From Mycolicibacterium neoaurum (lineage in GTDB: Bacteria > Actinomycetota > Actinomycetes > Mycobacteriales > Mycobacteriaceae): DNA of 64,000 nt. The notes below the pieces were generated by a model that searched no databases, was not told the DNA's origin, and worked only from the letters and a program-made list of their open reading frames with translations. Numbering within the stretch: the first letter of the stretch is position 1; each line of letters opens with the position of its first letter. The translations under genes were made by a program, and so were the position numbers. The stretch covers positions 1,736,001-1,800,000 of the forward strand of contig NZ_JAQIIX010000002.1 in the NCBI RefSeq assembly GCF_036946495.1, read 5' to 3'. This document shows, piece after piece, positions 48,760 to 57,231 of the stretch.

Positions 48760-51700
48760 GCGCCGCGCAGGGCACCCGCAAGGAGTTGTCGGACTCGGCC
48801 GTCGTCTCCCGGTCGTGGGCGATGGCACTGGCGACGCTGATCAGCAGGCTCACCGGTTTCGCGAGGATGGTGCTGCTGGCCATCATCCTCGGCGGGCCTC
48901 TGCTGAGCGCCTTCTCGGTGGCCAACCAGTTGCCCAACCTGATCGCCGCACTGGTCCTCGAGGCGACCTTCACCGCGATCTTCGTGCCCGTGCTGGCCCG
49001 CGCCGAACGCGAGGACCCCGACGGCGGAACGGCATTCATCCGCCGCTTGCTCACGCTGGCGACGCTGGTGCTGCTGCTGGCCACCATCTCCTCCACGCTG
49101 GCCGCCCCGCTGCTGACCGACCTGATGCTGGGTTCGGAACCGCTGGTGAATCGTCCGCTGACCACCGCGTTCGCCTATCTGCTGCTGCCCCAGATCATCT
49201 TCTACGGACTGTCCTCGGTGTTCATGGCAATCCTGAACACCCGCAACATCTTCGGTCCCCCGGCGTGGGCGCCGGTGGTCAACAACGTGGTCGCCATCGC
49301 CACCATCGGCCTGTATCTCCTTGTCCCGGGCGAGCTCTCGGTGAACCCGGTGGAAATGGGCAACGCCAAGTTGCTGGTGCTGGGTATCGGGACCACCCTG
49401 GGCGTGGTCGCCCAGGCGGCGGTCGTATTCGTCGCTTTACGGGCCGAGCGGATCAGCATGAAACCGCTCTGGGGCATCGACGACCGGCTCAAGACGTTCG
49501 GGATGATGGCGCTGGCGATGGTGCTCTACGTCCTGATCAGTCAGATCGGCCTGATCGTCGGTAACCAGATCGCCAGTGCGGCATCGGCATCCGGCCCGGC
49601 CATCTACAACTACACCTGGTTGGTGCTCCAGCTGCCGTTCGGCATCATCGGCGTGACGGTGCTGACCGTGGTGATGCCGCGGCTGTCGCGTAACGCCGCA
49701 TCCGAGGACGGACCGGCCGTGCTCGCCGACCTGAACCTGGCCACCCGACTCACCATGCTGACCCTGATCCCGGTGGTCGCGGTGATGACCGTCGGCGGGC
49801 CTGCCATCGGCAGCGCGTTGTTCGCCTACGGCAACTTCGGTGACACCGACGCCGGCTATCTCGGCATGGCGATCACGCTGTCCTCCTTCACCCTGATCCC
49901 CTATTCGCTGGTGCTGCTGCAGCTTCGGGTCTTCTACGCGCGCCAGCAACCATGGACGCCGATCGTGCTCATCCTGGTGATCACCGCGGTGAAGATCGTG
50001 ACATCGGTGGCGGTACCGCATCTGGTCACCGATCCGGGCATGGTCGCCGGGTACCTGGGGCTGGCCAACGGCCTGGGGTTCCTGGCCGGTGCGACCGTGG
50101 GATACGTGGTGCTGCGCGCCAACCTCATCCCGGCCGGCAGCGGTGGTCGGATGATCAGCATCGAGGTGGTGCGCACCATCCTGGTGACGATCGCGGCATC
50201 CATGCTCGCCGGCCTGCTCGCCCACGTCGTCGACAAGCTTTTCGGTCTGCAAGCCCTGACCGAACACGGCGGTGGCGCGGGATCGCTGCTGCGGTTGGTG
50301 GTGATCGGCCTGATCATGGGTCCGATCATCGGCGGGGTGCTGTGGTGGGCCAAGGTGCCCGACGCGGTGTCCGCGGTTGCCGCGGTCCAGGCCCGACTCC
50401 GCGGCCGTACGGCGTCGGCCTCCGGGCGCACGACCGGGGCCGATGCCGGTCATGACCGCCGAGCGGTCCCGTATCCTGATCGGAGCAATTCGCATCCGAT
50501 GCGGCCCGGCCGCCCCCCGGCAGCCCGCCGGTATGCGCCCCAGGCACAAATTGCCACGAGCCACACTCGGAAAGGACCATCGGTGAGCGATACGCCCGGC
50601 AGCGGGTCTGCGCCAGACGCCGGAGCCGAATCCGAAACCGGCGCCACCACCCGGATTCCGTTGCAGGGCAAAGCTGATGCGTTTGCGCCCGATACCGGCG
50701 GATTCACCGCGCGGCCACCGGCCGACTACGGCGGCGATCCCAGTCGGGAGCCGCTTGCCTTCGACCCGCCGCGCGAGGGTCCCGCCGAGGCCGCGCTCGG
50801 TGAGGAACTGCACCTGATCCCCGGCGCGACGATCATCGGCGGGCGCTACCGGCTGCTGGTCTCCCACGGCGGGACCGACACACTGCGGTTCTGGCATGCC
50901 CTGGACACCGCCCTCGACCGGCAGGTCGCGCTGACCTTCGTCGATCCCGACGGCACCCTGCCCGAGTCCGAACTGCAGGACATCCTGGCCAGGACGCAAC
51001 GGCTGTCGTCGATCGACAGTCCCGGGTTGGCCCGGATCTTGGACGTCACCCGGTCCGGGTCCGGCGGCCTGGTGATCTCGGAGTGGATCCGCGGCGGTTC
51101 GCTGACCGAGGTGGCCGAGACCTCCCCCTCCCCGATCGGCGGAGCGCGGGCCATCCAATCACTGGCCGGGGCGGCCGAGATCGCACACCGCTCGGGCGTC
51201 GCGCTGTCGGTCGACGATCCGGGCCGCATCCGGGTCAGCATCGAGGGCGATGTCGCGCTGGCCTTCCCCGCGACGCTGCCCGAGGCCAATCCCGAGAGCG
51301 ATATCCGCGGTGTCGGTGCGGCCTTGTACGCCCTGCTGATCAACCGATGGCCGTTACCCCAGACCGGTGCCGCCAGCGGCCTGGAGCCCGCCGACCTCGA
51401 CGCGGTCGGCCAACCCGTCGAACCGCAGACGGTCAATCCGGACATTCCCTTCCAGATCTCTGCGGCGGCCGCCCGTGCGGTACAGGAGAACGGTGGTATC
51501 CGCAGCGCACCGACTCTGCTGAATCTGCTGCAGCAGGCGACCGCGGTCGCCGACCGCACCGAATACATCGCCCCGCTGGACGAGTCACCGGGCGACCGAT
51601 CCGCACGTTCCGGGGTCGTCGATACCGACCCGGACGCCGTCGCGCGGCGTCGTAAAGGGCTCATCATCGGACTCGCCGTGGGCGGTGTCGTGGTGGTGCT

Positions 51701-52268
51701 GGTCTTCGTACTGCTGGCCACCGTGCTCAGCCGGATCTTCGGTGACGTGGGCGGTGGGATCAATCGCGACGAGCTCGGCCTGAACAACCCGACCAGCACG
51801 ACGGCCCAGTCCGACACCGGTACGGTCAAGCCGGTCCGTGCCACCGTCTTCTCCCCCGAGGGTGGCGCCGACGCGCCCAACGAGGCGGGCCTGGCCATCG
51901 ACGGCAACCCCGCCACCGCGTGGCCCACCGACACCTACTCCGATCCGGTGCCGTTCCCCGGCTTCAAGAACGGCGTCGGCTTGATGCTGCAGTTGCCCAA
52001 GCCCACCGATATCGGGTCGGTCACGGTCAACGTCTCCAGTGTGGGCACCTCGGTTCAGATCCGCTCGGCCGACACGGCGAACCCGGCCTCGCTGGCCGAT
52101 ACCAAGGAGCTGACCCCGCCTACCCCGCTGAAAAAGGGTGCCAACACCATCGACGTGCCCGAGGCCGCACCGACCTCGTATGTGTTGGTGTGGATCTCGA
52201 CGCTGGGCACGGTGGATGGCAAGAGCCGTACCGATATCTCCGAGGTGACGGTCACCGCTCGCTCCTGA
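48756..52268 (+). CDS. murJ: Lipid II flippase MurJ (MviN) with pseudokinase and sugar-binding-like domains
   Basis: A 1170-residue fusion. Residues about 15-550 form a MOP-superfamily flippase with some 14 helices (LISRLTGFARMVLLAIILGG, LPNLIAALVLEATFTAIFVP). A disordered linker follows. The region about 685-900 is a kinase-like domain (GGRYRLLVSHGGTDTLRFWH) lacking recognisable catalytic HRD and DFG motifs, so a pseudokinase. A further membrane helix (about 968-990) leads to an outside C-terminal domain (NEAGLAIDGNPATAWPTDTY) of discoidin/carbohydrate-binding type. In M. tuberculosis the pseudokinase is phosphorylated by PknB and then bound by FhaA, which restrains lipid II export. Coupled to the upstream gene by ATGA. 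Confidence 0.95.
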   Translation: MSAAQGTRKELSDSAVVSRSWAMALATLISRLTGFARMVLLAIILGGPLLSAFSVANQLPNLIAALVLEATFTAIFVPVLARAEREDPDGGTAFIRRLLTLATLVLLLATISSTLAAPLLTDLMLGSEPLVNRPLTTAFAYLLLPQIIFYGLSSVFMAILNTRNIFGPPAWAPVVNNVVAIATIGLYLLVPGELSVNPVEMGNAKLLVLGIGTTLGVVAQAAVVFVALRAERISMKPLWGIDDRLKTFGMMALAMVLYVLISQIGLIVGNQIASAASASGPAIYNYTWLVLQLPFGIIGVTVLTVVMPRLSRNAASEDGPAVLADLNLATRLTMLTLIPVVAVMTVGGPAIGSALFAYGNFGDTDAGYLGMAITLSSFTLIPYSLVLLQLRVFYARQQPWTPIVLILVITAVKIVTSVAVPHLVTDPGMVAGYLGLANGLGFLAGATVGYVVLRANLIPAGSGGRMISIEVVRTILVTIAASMLAGLLAHVVDKLFGLQALTEHGGGAGSLLRLVVIGLIMGPIIGGVLWWAKVPDAVSAVAAVQARLRGRTASASGRTTGADAGHDRRAVPYPDRSNSHPMRPGRPPAARRYAPQAQIATSHTRKGPSVSDTPGSGSAPDAGAESETGATTRIPLQGKADAFAPDTGGFTARPPADYGGDPSREPLAFDPPREGPAEAALGEELHLIPGATIIGGRYRLLVSHGGTDTLRFWHALDTALDRQVALTFVDPDGTLPESELQDILARTQRLSSIDSPGLARILDVTRSGSGGLVISEWIRGGSLTEVAETSPSPIGGARAIQSLAGAAEIAHRSGVALSVDDPGRIRVSIEGDVALAFPATLPEANPESDIRGVGAALYALLINRWPLPQTGAASGLEPADLDAVGQPVEPQTVNPDIPFQISAAAARAVQENGGIRSAPTLLNLLQQATAVADRTEYIAPLDESPGDRSARSGVVDTDPDAVARRRKGLIIGLAVGGVVVVLVFVLLATVLSRIFGDVGGGINRDELGLNNPTSTTAQSDTGTVKPVRATVFSPEGGADAPNEAGLAIDGNPATAWPTDTYSDPVPFPGFKNGVGLMLQLPKPTDIGSVTVNVSSVGTSVQIRSADTANPASLADTKELTPPTPLKKGANTIDVPEAAPTSYVLVWISTLGTVDGKSRTDISEVTVTARS

Positions 52269-52355
52269 GCGCAGTTATCCCCAGGCTGTGCACGGCATTC
52301 GCGCAGTTCAGAGCGGTGCGGCAAAGAGGTGCCCAGCGGTTGCCGCAACGGAATC

Positions 52356-52361
52356 TAGTGT
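52356..52361 (+). promoter_or_regulatory. Leaderless -10 box (TAGTGT) of sigM
   Basis: TAGTGT lies 6 nt before the GTG at 52368. A near match to a DnaA box (TTATCCCCA) lies about 80 bp upstream. Confidence 0.45.
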
Positions 52362-52367
52362 TCGGCT

Positions 52368-52928
52368 GTGGGGGATATCACGGCGGACGACCGCACCGAC
52401 GAACAACTGCTGGCCGCGCACCTCGCCGGGGACAGGTTCGCCTTCGAGCAGCTGTTCCACCGCTACGAACCGCAGCTGTACCGACTGGCGCGGATCACGA
52501 CCCGGTGTCCGGACGACGCCCGTGACGCGTTGCAGGAGGCGATGCTCTCGGCACATTGCGCTGCGGCTCGGTTCCGGCACGACTGCACGGTGAAGAGCTG
52601 GTTGCGCCGGATCGTGGTGAATGCCTGCCTGGACCGGTTGCGACGGCACAGAGCGCGTCCCACGGCGCCGTTGGATCCGGATCTCGCCGGCCACGCCCCG
52701 GACCCCATCCCGGCGCTGGACACCGCGATCGTGGTGGAGAAAGCACTACTGCGGCTGCCCATCGACCAGCGGGCGGCGATCGTCGCGGTCGATATGCAGG
52801 GGTTCTCGGTGGCCGAGACGGCGGCCATGCTCGGTGTGCCGGAGGGCACCGTCAAGAGTCGATGTGCGCGCGGTCGGTCCAAACTCGCGGCGACCCTGGC
52901 CCACCTGAGCGCACCGGTGGCGCGATGA
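52368..52928 (+). CDS. sigM: ECF RNA polymerase sigma factor SigM
   Basis: A 186-residue ECF sigma factor. Region 2 reads FAFEQLFHRYEPQLYRLARI then CTVKSWLRRIVVNACLDRLR. Region 4 reads KALLRLPIDQRAAIVAVDMQ, GFSVAETAAMLGVPEGTVKS. The order murJ-sigM-rsmA-trxB-trxA is that of M. tuberculosis (Rv3910-Rv3914), where SigM controls late-stage, surface-lipid and ESX-type genes. Activity is held by the membrane anti-sigma factor encoded 7 nt downstream. The GTG start with TAGTGT at leaderless spacing suggests a promoter separate from murJ. Confidence 0.94.
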   Translation: MGDITADDRTDEQLLAAHLAGDRFAFEQLFHRYEPQLYRLARITTRCPDDARDALQEAMLSAHCAAARFRHDCTVKSWLRRIVVNACLDRLRRHRARPTAPLDPDLAGHAPDPIPALDTAIVVEKALLRLPIDQRAAIVAVDMQGFSVAETAAMLGVPEGTVKSRCARGRSKLAATLAHLSAPVAR

Positions 52929-52935
52929 TGGAACG

Positions 52936-53574
52936 GTGCCCACGGAGCCCGATGACGCGACGATCGCCCGGGTCCGCCGTGAGCTCGCCGACCTCGCCGA
53001 GGCACCGGCGCCTCCGCCGCCGCCGGAGGTGACTGCCGCCGTCGTCGCGGCACTGCGCGGGCACCACCGCGTCATACCCGCCGATGGCGGCCCGTTGCGG
53101 CATGCCGACCGGCCCCCGGTGCACCGGGGAATGTGGTTGTTCGTCGGTCTGATCGCGGTCGCCGTCGTGATCGTCCTGGGCAGTCTGGCGCGCACCGGGA
53201 CCGAACGCCCACCCGCCACCGGAGCGCGGGCGGATTACACGACCGCACGGCATGTCACCGAGCAATCCACACCGCCGGCCCTGCCGTTACCCGCCGACGC
53301 CATCGAGGCCTTGCTCATCCGTCCGCCGGTGCTGGGACCGCTGAAGGACCCGTCGGCCTGCCTGACCAGCCTCGGCCGCCCACCCGATACGCCCATTCTC
53401 GGCGCCCAACCGGTGCCCGCCGGCGTGCTGCTGGTACTGCCCGGATCCACACCGGAGGAGATGGTCGCGGTCGTGGTGGCCGCCGGATGTCCCGCCGCGG
53501 ACCCGGTGTTGCTGACCAGTTCGGTATTGCCGCGGCCCTCACATGCCGGTCGGGAACAGCGCGGCCTACGCTGA
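52936..53574 (+). CDS. rsmA: Membrane anti-sigma factor RsmA (anti-SigM)
   Basis: A 212-residue single-pass protein. The cytosolic part (1-63) is helical and acidic (DDATIARVRRELADLAEAPA), suited to binding SigM. The membrane helix is at about 65-84 (MWLFVGLIAVAVVIVLGSLA). The outside domain (about 100-200) holds two Cys, in DPSACLTSLGRP and VVAAGCPAADP, which may form a disulphide and sense redox state; the thioredoxin genes next door make that plausible. It starts with GTG 7 nt after sigM. Confidence 0.85.
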   Translation: MPTEPDDATIARVRRELADLAEAPAPPPPPEVTAAVVAALRGHHRVIPADGGPLRHADRPPVHRGMWLFVGLIAVAVVIVLGSLARTGTERPPATGARADYTTARHVTEQSTPPALPLPADAIEALLIRPPVLGPLKDPSACLTSLGRPPDTPILGAQPVPAGVLLVLPGSTPEEMVAVVVAAGCPAADPVLLTSSVLPRPSHAGREQRGLR

Positions 53575-53578
53575 TGTT
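53553..53578 (+). promoter_or_regulatory. Candidate SigH-type promoter of trxB-trxA
   Basis: GGAAC (53553-53557), an 18-nt spacer and GTT (53576-53578) resemble the mycobacterial SigH consensus GGAAY-N17/18-GTT. It overlaps the end of rsmA and lies 45 nt before the trxB start. In M. tuberculosis the thioredoxin genes are SigH targets. Confidence 0.5.
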
Positions 53579-53622
53579 TGAACTCACGCCGCCTATGCGG
53601 CAGAAAGGCTGGGATATCCACG

Positions 53623-54585
53623 ATGTCCACCACTTCTGAGGACACGTCCCCCATCCACGACGTGATCATCATCGGATCCGGCCCGGCCGGGTACACCGCG
53701 GCGGTCTACACCGCCCGCGCACAGCTGAAGCCGTTGGTGTTCGAGGGCATCTCCTTCGGCGGTGCGTTGATGACCACCACCGAGGTCGAGAACTACCCCG
53801 GCTTCCGGGAAGGCATCACCGGGCCGAACCTGATGGAGGAGATGCGCGAGCAGGCGCTGCGCTTCGGTGCCGACCTGCGCATGGAAGACGTCGATTCGGT
53901 GGACCTGAGCGGTCCGGTCAAGACGGTCACCGTCGGCGATGAGACGTTCCGTGCCAAGTCGGTGATCTTGGCCATGGGCGCTGCCGCCCGCCAGCTCGGG
54001 ATCCCCGGCGAGCAGGAGCGCATCGGCCTCGGTGTGAGCACCTGCGCCACCTGTGACGGGTTCTTCTTCCGCGAGCAGGACATCGCCGTGATCGGCGGCG
54101 GCGACTCGGCGATGGAAGAAGCCATCTTCCTGACCAAGTTCGCCCGCAGCGTGACACTGATCCATCGCCGCGACGAATTCCGGGCATCCAAGATCATGCT
54201 CGAGCGCGCCCAGGCGAACGAGAAGATCACCATCCTGACCAACACCGCCGTCGACGAGATCGAGGGTGACCCCAAGGTCACCGGAATTCGGCTGCGCAAC
54301 ACCGTAACCGGTGAAGAGTCCAAACTCGCCGTCTCCGGTGTGTTCGTCGCGATCGGGCATATCCCGCGCTCGGATCTGGTCAAGGGTCAGGTCGAACTCG
54401 ATGACGACGGCTACGTCAAGGTCATCGGTCGCAGTACCGCGACGTCGGTCGAAGGTGTCTTCGCCGCAGGCGATCTGGTGGACCACACCTACCGCCAGGC
54501 CATCACCGCCGCCGGCTCGGGCTGTTCTGCGGCTATCGACACCGAACGCTGGCTCACCGAATTCCCCGCTCCCACCGAAGATTAG
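53623..54585 (+). CDS. trxB: Thioredoxin reductase
   Basis: A 320-residue NADPH-dependent flavoprotein that reduces thioredoxin. The FAD loop is DVIIIGSGPAGYTAAVYTAR. The redox disulphide is CATC in GVSTCATCDGFFFRE. The NADPH loop is IAVIGGGDSAMEEAIFLTKF followed by HRRDEFRASK. GVFAAGDLVDHTYRQAITAA is the C-terminal FAD motif. The ATG at 53623 gives the conserved N-terminus; the frame extends 15 codons upstream. It is followed after 9 nt by thioredoxin. Confidence 0.97.
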   Translation: MSTTSEDTSPIHDVIIIGSGPAGYTAAVYTARAQLKPLVFEGISFGGALMTTTEVENYPGFREGITGPNLMEEMREQALRFGADLRMEDVDSVDLSGPVKTVTVGDETFRAKSVILAMGAAARQLGIPGEQERIGLGVSTCATCDGFFFREQDIAVIGGGDSAMEEAIFLTKFARSVTLIHRRDEFRASKIMLERAQANEKITILTNTAVDEIEGDPKVTGIRLRNTVTGEESKLAVSGVFVAIGHIPRSDLVKGQVELDDDGYVKVIGRSTATSVEGVFAAGDLVDHTYRQAITAAGSGCSAAIDTERWLTEFPAPTED

Positions 54586-54594
54586 GAGAAGTCC

Positions 54595-54930
54595 ATGGCT
54601 GAGAACTCCGCGACTGTTGCGGTCACCGACGATTCTTTCAAGCAGGATGTGCTGTCCAGCTCCACCCCGGTATTGGTCGACTTCTGGGCCACGTGGTGCG
54701 GCCCGTGCAAGATGGTCGCCCCCGTGCTCGAGGAAATCGCCACGGAGAAGTCCGGCGAGCTCACCGTCGCCAAGCTCGACGTCGACGCAAACCCCGAGAC
54801 CGCCCGTGACTTCCAGGTGGTGTCGATCCCGACGATGATCTTGTTCAAGGACGGTCAGCCCGTCAAACGGATCGTCGGAGCCAAGGGTAAGGCGGCGCTG
54901 CTGCGCGAGATCGCAGACGATCTCGCCTGA
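54595..54930 (+). CDS. trxA: Thioredoxin (TrxC of M. tuberculosis nomenclature)
   Basis: A 111-residue thioredoxin. VLVDFWATWCGPCKMVAPVL holds the WCGPC active site. KLDVDANPETARDFQVVSIP includes the cis-Pro, and TMILFKDGQPVKRIVGAKGK follows. It is cytosolic and reduces disulphides, with electrons from the adjacent TrxB. AGGAGAAG precedes the ATG. The unit ends in a hairpin followed by a short T-run. Confidence 0.97.
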   Translation: MAENSATVAVTDDSFKQDVLSSSTPVLVDFWATWCGPCKMVAPVLEEIATEKSGELTVAKLDVDANPETARDFQVVSIPTMILFKDGQPVKRIVGAKGKAALLREIADDLA

Positions 54931-54937
54931 GGCCGGT

Positions 54938-54962
54938 TCGGCGCATCACACGCCGAGGTTTT
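54938..54962 (+). terminator. Terminator after trxA
   Basis: TCGGCG (54938-54943), a 7-nt loop and CGCCGA (54951-54956) form a stem followed by GGTTTT, a short but intrinsic-like terminator. Confidence 0.6.
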
Positions 54963-55038
54963 CCGGATTTTAAGCGTCATCTGAGACAATGCTGTCTATC
55001 CGGAGTGCCATTGCCGTCGGTTCGGGTGGGGGTACTCA

Positions 55039-56250
55039 ATGTCGGGAAGGCCAGGAATGTCGATACTGCGTCGCGGCGACCGCGGAAGTGCGGTCGTCGA
55101 GATCAGAGCGGCACTGGCGGGCTTGGGCATGCTCGAGCACCCCGACGCCGAGCCGACCACCGGCAAGCACATCGTCGCGGACCTGTTCGATGACGAACTC
55201 GACCATGCCGTGCGCGCCTTCCAGCAGCACCGAGGTCTGCTGGTCGACGGCTTGGTCGGTGAAGCCACCGCCCGTGCCCTGCGCGAGGCCTCGTACCAGC
55301 TCGGCGCACGTACCCTGTCCCACCAGTTCGGCGCGCCGATGTACGGCGACGATGTGGCCACCCTGCAGGCCAGACTGCAAGATCTCGGGTTCTACACCGG
55401 CCTGGTCGACGGCCATTTCGGTTTGCAGACGCACAACGCACTGATGTTCTTCCAGCGCGAGTACGGCCTGTTCCCGGACGGTATCTGCGGCCCGGAAACG
55501 TTGCGGTCGCTGTACTTCCTCGGCTCCCGGGTCACCGGTGGCTCACCGCACGCGATCCGTGAGGAGGAGTTGGTGCGCCGTTCGGGGCCGAGGCTCTCCG
55601 GAAAGCGGGTCATCATCGATCCGGGCCGCGGCGGCAGTGATCTGGGCGCCATCATCCAAGGGCCCGAGGGTCCGATCAGCGAGGCTGACATCCTGTGGGA
55701 TCTTGCGAGCCGACTAGAGGGCAGGATGACTGCCATCGGCATGGACACCTTCCTGTCGCGCTCGGCCAGCAGCAGCCCGTCCGATGCCGAACGCGCGGCC
55801 ACCGCCAACACGGTGGGCGCCGATCTGATGATCAGCCTGCGCTGCACCACCCACACCAGTGCGACGGCCAGCGGTGTCGCCTCCTTCCACTTCGGTAATT
55901 CGCACGGCTCGGTATCCACCATCGGCCGCAACCTCGCCGATTTCATCCAACGAGAGCTAGTGGCACGCACCGGATCTCGTGATTGTCGTGTGCATGGACG
56001 TACCTGGGACCTGCTCCGGCTGACCCGGATGCCCACGGTGCAAGTCGATCTCGGCTATGTAACCAACACCCATGATCGAACGCTGTTGGCATCTGCCGCA
56101 TCTCGCGATGCCATCGCCGAGGGCATGCTCGCTGCGGTGAAACGCCTCTATCTACTCGGCAAGGATGATCGCCCGACAGGGACGTTCACCTTTGCCGAAC
56201 TGCTGGCCCACGAGCTGTCGGTCGAGGCCGGCCGCGTCGCCCCCAGCTGA
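55039..56250 (+). CDS. cwlM: CwlM, amidase-like regulator of peptidoglycan precursor synthesis
   Basis: A 403-residue protein without signal peptide. Two peptidoglycan-binding-1 domains (GSAVVEIRAALAGLGMLEHP with HAVRAFQQHRGLLVDGLVGE; DDVATLQARLQDLGFYTGLV with HNALMFFQREYGLFPDGICG) precede an amidase_3-type domain (KRVIIDPGRGGSDLGAIIQG, VGADLMISLRCTTHTSATAS). The usual zinc ligands appear altered (PGRGG and RCTTH in place of PGHGG and IHAN). In mycobacteria CwlM is cytosolic; phosphorylated by PknB it stimulates MurA, and it links to MurJ. The C-terminal Thr-rich RPTGTFTFAELLAHE matches that phosphosite region. The ATG at 55057 is an alternative start. Confidence 0.93.
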   Translation: MSGRPGMSILRRGDRGSAVVEIRAALAGLGMLEHPDAEPTTGKHIVADLFDDELDHAVRAFQQHRGLLVDGLVGEATARALREASYQLGARTLSHQFGAPMYGDDVATLQARLQDLGFYTGLVDGHFGLQTHNALMFFQREYGLFPDGICGPETLRSLYFLGSRVTGGSPHAIREEELVRRSGPRLSGKRVIIDPGRGGSDLGAIIQGPEGPISEADILWDLASRLEGRMTAIGMDTFLSRSASSSPSDAERAATANTVGADLMISLRCTTHTSATASGVASFHFGNSHGSVSTIGRNLADFIQRELVARTGSRDCRVHGRTWDLLRLTRMPTVQVDLGYVTNTHDRTLLASAASRDAIAEGMLAAVKRLYLLGKDDRPTGTFTFAELLAHELSVEAGRVAPS

Positions 56251-56274
56251 CCTCTCCGACACCACACCGCTCGC

Positions 56275-57018
56275 TCAGCAGACGGCAGCTCCGGCGCCCA
56301 CCGGCGCCTGCAGACGGGCGCTTTCCAGCAGCCGTTCCAGTGCAGCCTCCACATCGGCCTTCCAACCCAAACCCTGCTCGAGTTCGAGCCGCAACCTGGG
56401 GAAGTACGGATGGGGGGCGACGACCTCGAACCCCGCGGCCGTGAGGAACTCCGCCGACACGATGCACTGTCCGGCCGAACAGTCGCCCAACGCCTCGATC
56501 ACCGCTGCCAGCTCGGCGGTAGCGCCCCCCGCACACAGATCGTCGGCCAGTGCCGTTCGTCCGAATGCCTCGAGGGCGCGCACGCCGCGCCGGATCAGAT
56601 CGGCCGCGACCGACGCCACCAGTGCCCGGGACAGCTCGTCGCCGTCCTCGGCCGAGTCGACACCCAACGAGGTCAACAAGACCGCGTCCGCACTCACCGG
56701 CCCGGTCGGGAATCGGGCGGCGCGGGGCACTGCGCCCGGCGGCGCATAGAAGGCATAGCCCGAGCATGGCGCGTCAACGGTCAGTACCGCAGCGTCCTGC
56801 TCGCCAGGGGAATCCGGTCCCACCAACGCCACCTGCGCGCACGAACCCCATTCCAACATGACCATCGACAGCCATGCTTCTTTCTCGAACTCCGGATCGG
56901 CGAGATGGTCCTCACCCTGCACGGTGGAGGGGTCGACCTCCCAGAACACACAGCGTCGCGCATGCTTGGGCAACTGATCGAACGCCTCGAGCCGAAGCGA
57001 GCTGATTCGCGCTGACAC
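56275..57018 (-). CDS. Conserved mycobacterial protein, GNAT-like (Rv3916c-like)
   Basis: A 247-residue soluble protein between cwlM and parB, where M. tuberculosis has Rv3916c. ARISSLRLEAFDQLPKHARR and CVFWEVDPSTVQGEDHLADP open it. CAQVALVGPDSPGEQDAAVL, SGYAFYAPPGAVPRAARFPT and VAADLIRRGVRALEAFGRTA suggest a GNAT acetyltransferase-like core, followed by IVSAEFLTAAGFEVVAPHPY. No acetyl-CoA loop is clearly recognisable, so activity is unproven. The GTG start has GGTGAGGA upstream. Convergent with cwlM, 24 nt apart. Confidence 0.75.
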   Translation of the reverse strand: MSARISSLRLEAFDQLPKHARRCVFWEVDPSTVQGEDHLADPEFEKEAWLSMVMLEWGSCAQVALVGPDSPGEQDAAVLTVDAPCSGYAFYAPPGAVPRAARFPTGPVSADAVLLTSLGVDSAEDGDELSRALVASVAADLIRRGVRALEAFGRTALADDLCAGGATAELAAVIEALGDCSAGQCIVSAEFLTAAGFEVVAPHPYFPRLRLELEQGLGWKADVEAALERLLESARLQAPVGAGAAVC

Positions 57019-57165
57019 TTCGAGTCCTCACCCTTCGATTCTGGAGAGCGCACGGACCTCCAGGATAGGAGAAATGCCGCCGATTCGATGCGCCGAACCA
57101 AATACGTTGTCACACATATGATCTCCGCGATGGCGTCGCTATCGATCGGGTACCCGGATACCCGG

Positions 57166-57178
57166 CGTCACAGTGACG
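57166..57178. repeat. Short palindrome between parB and the Rv3916c-like gene
   Basis: CGTCAC-A-GTGACG is a perfect 6-1-6 palindrome in the 213-bp gap, next to the tandem GGTACCCGGATACCCGG. It could be a protein-binding site or part of a weak terminator for parB. Confidence 0.35.
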
Positions 57179-57231
57179 TAAGTCGCCCTTGTCCTCGGTC
57201 GTGGAAAAACAGCGCGAAATCGACCCCATCA

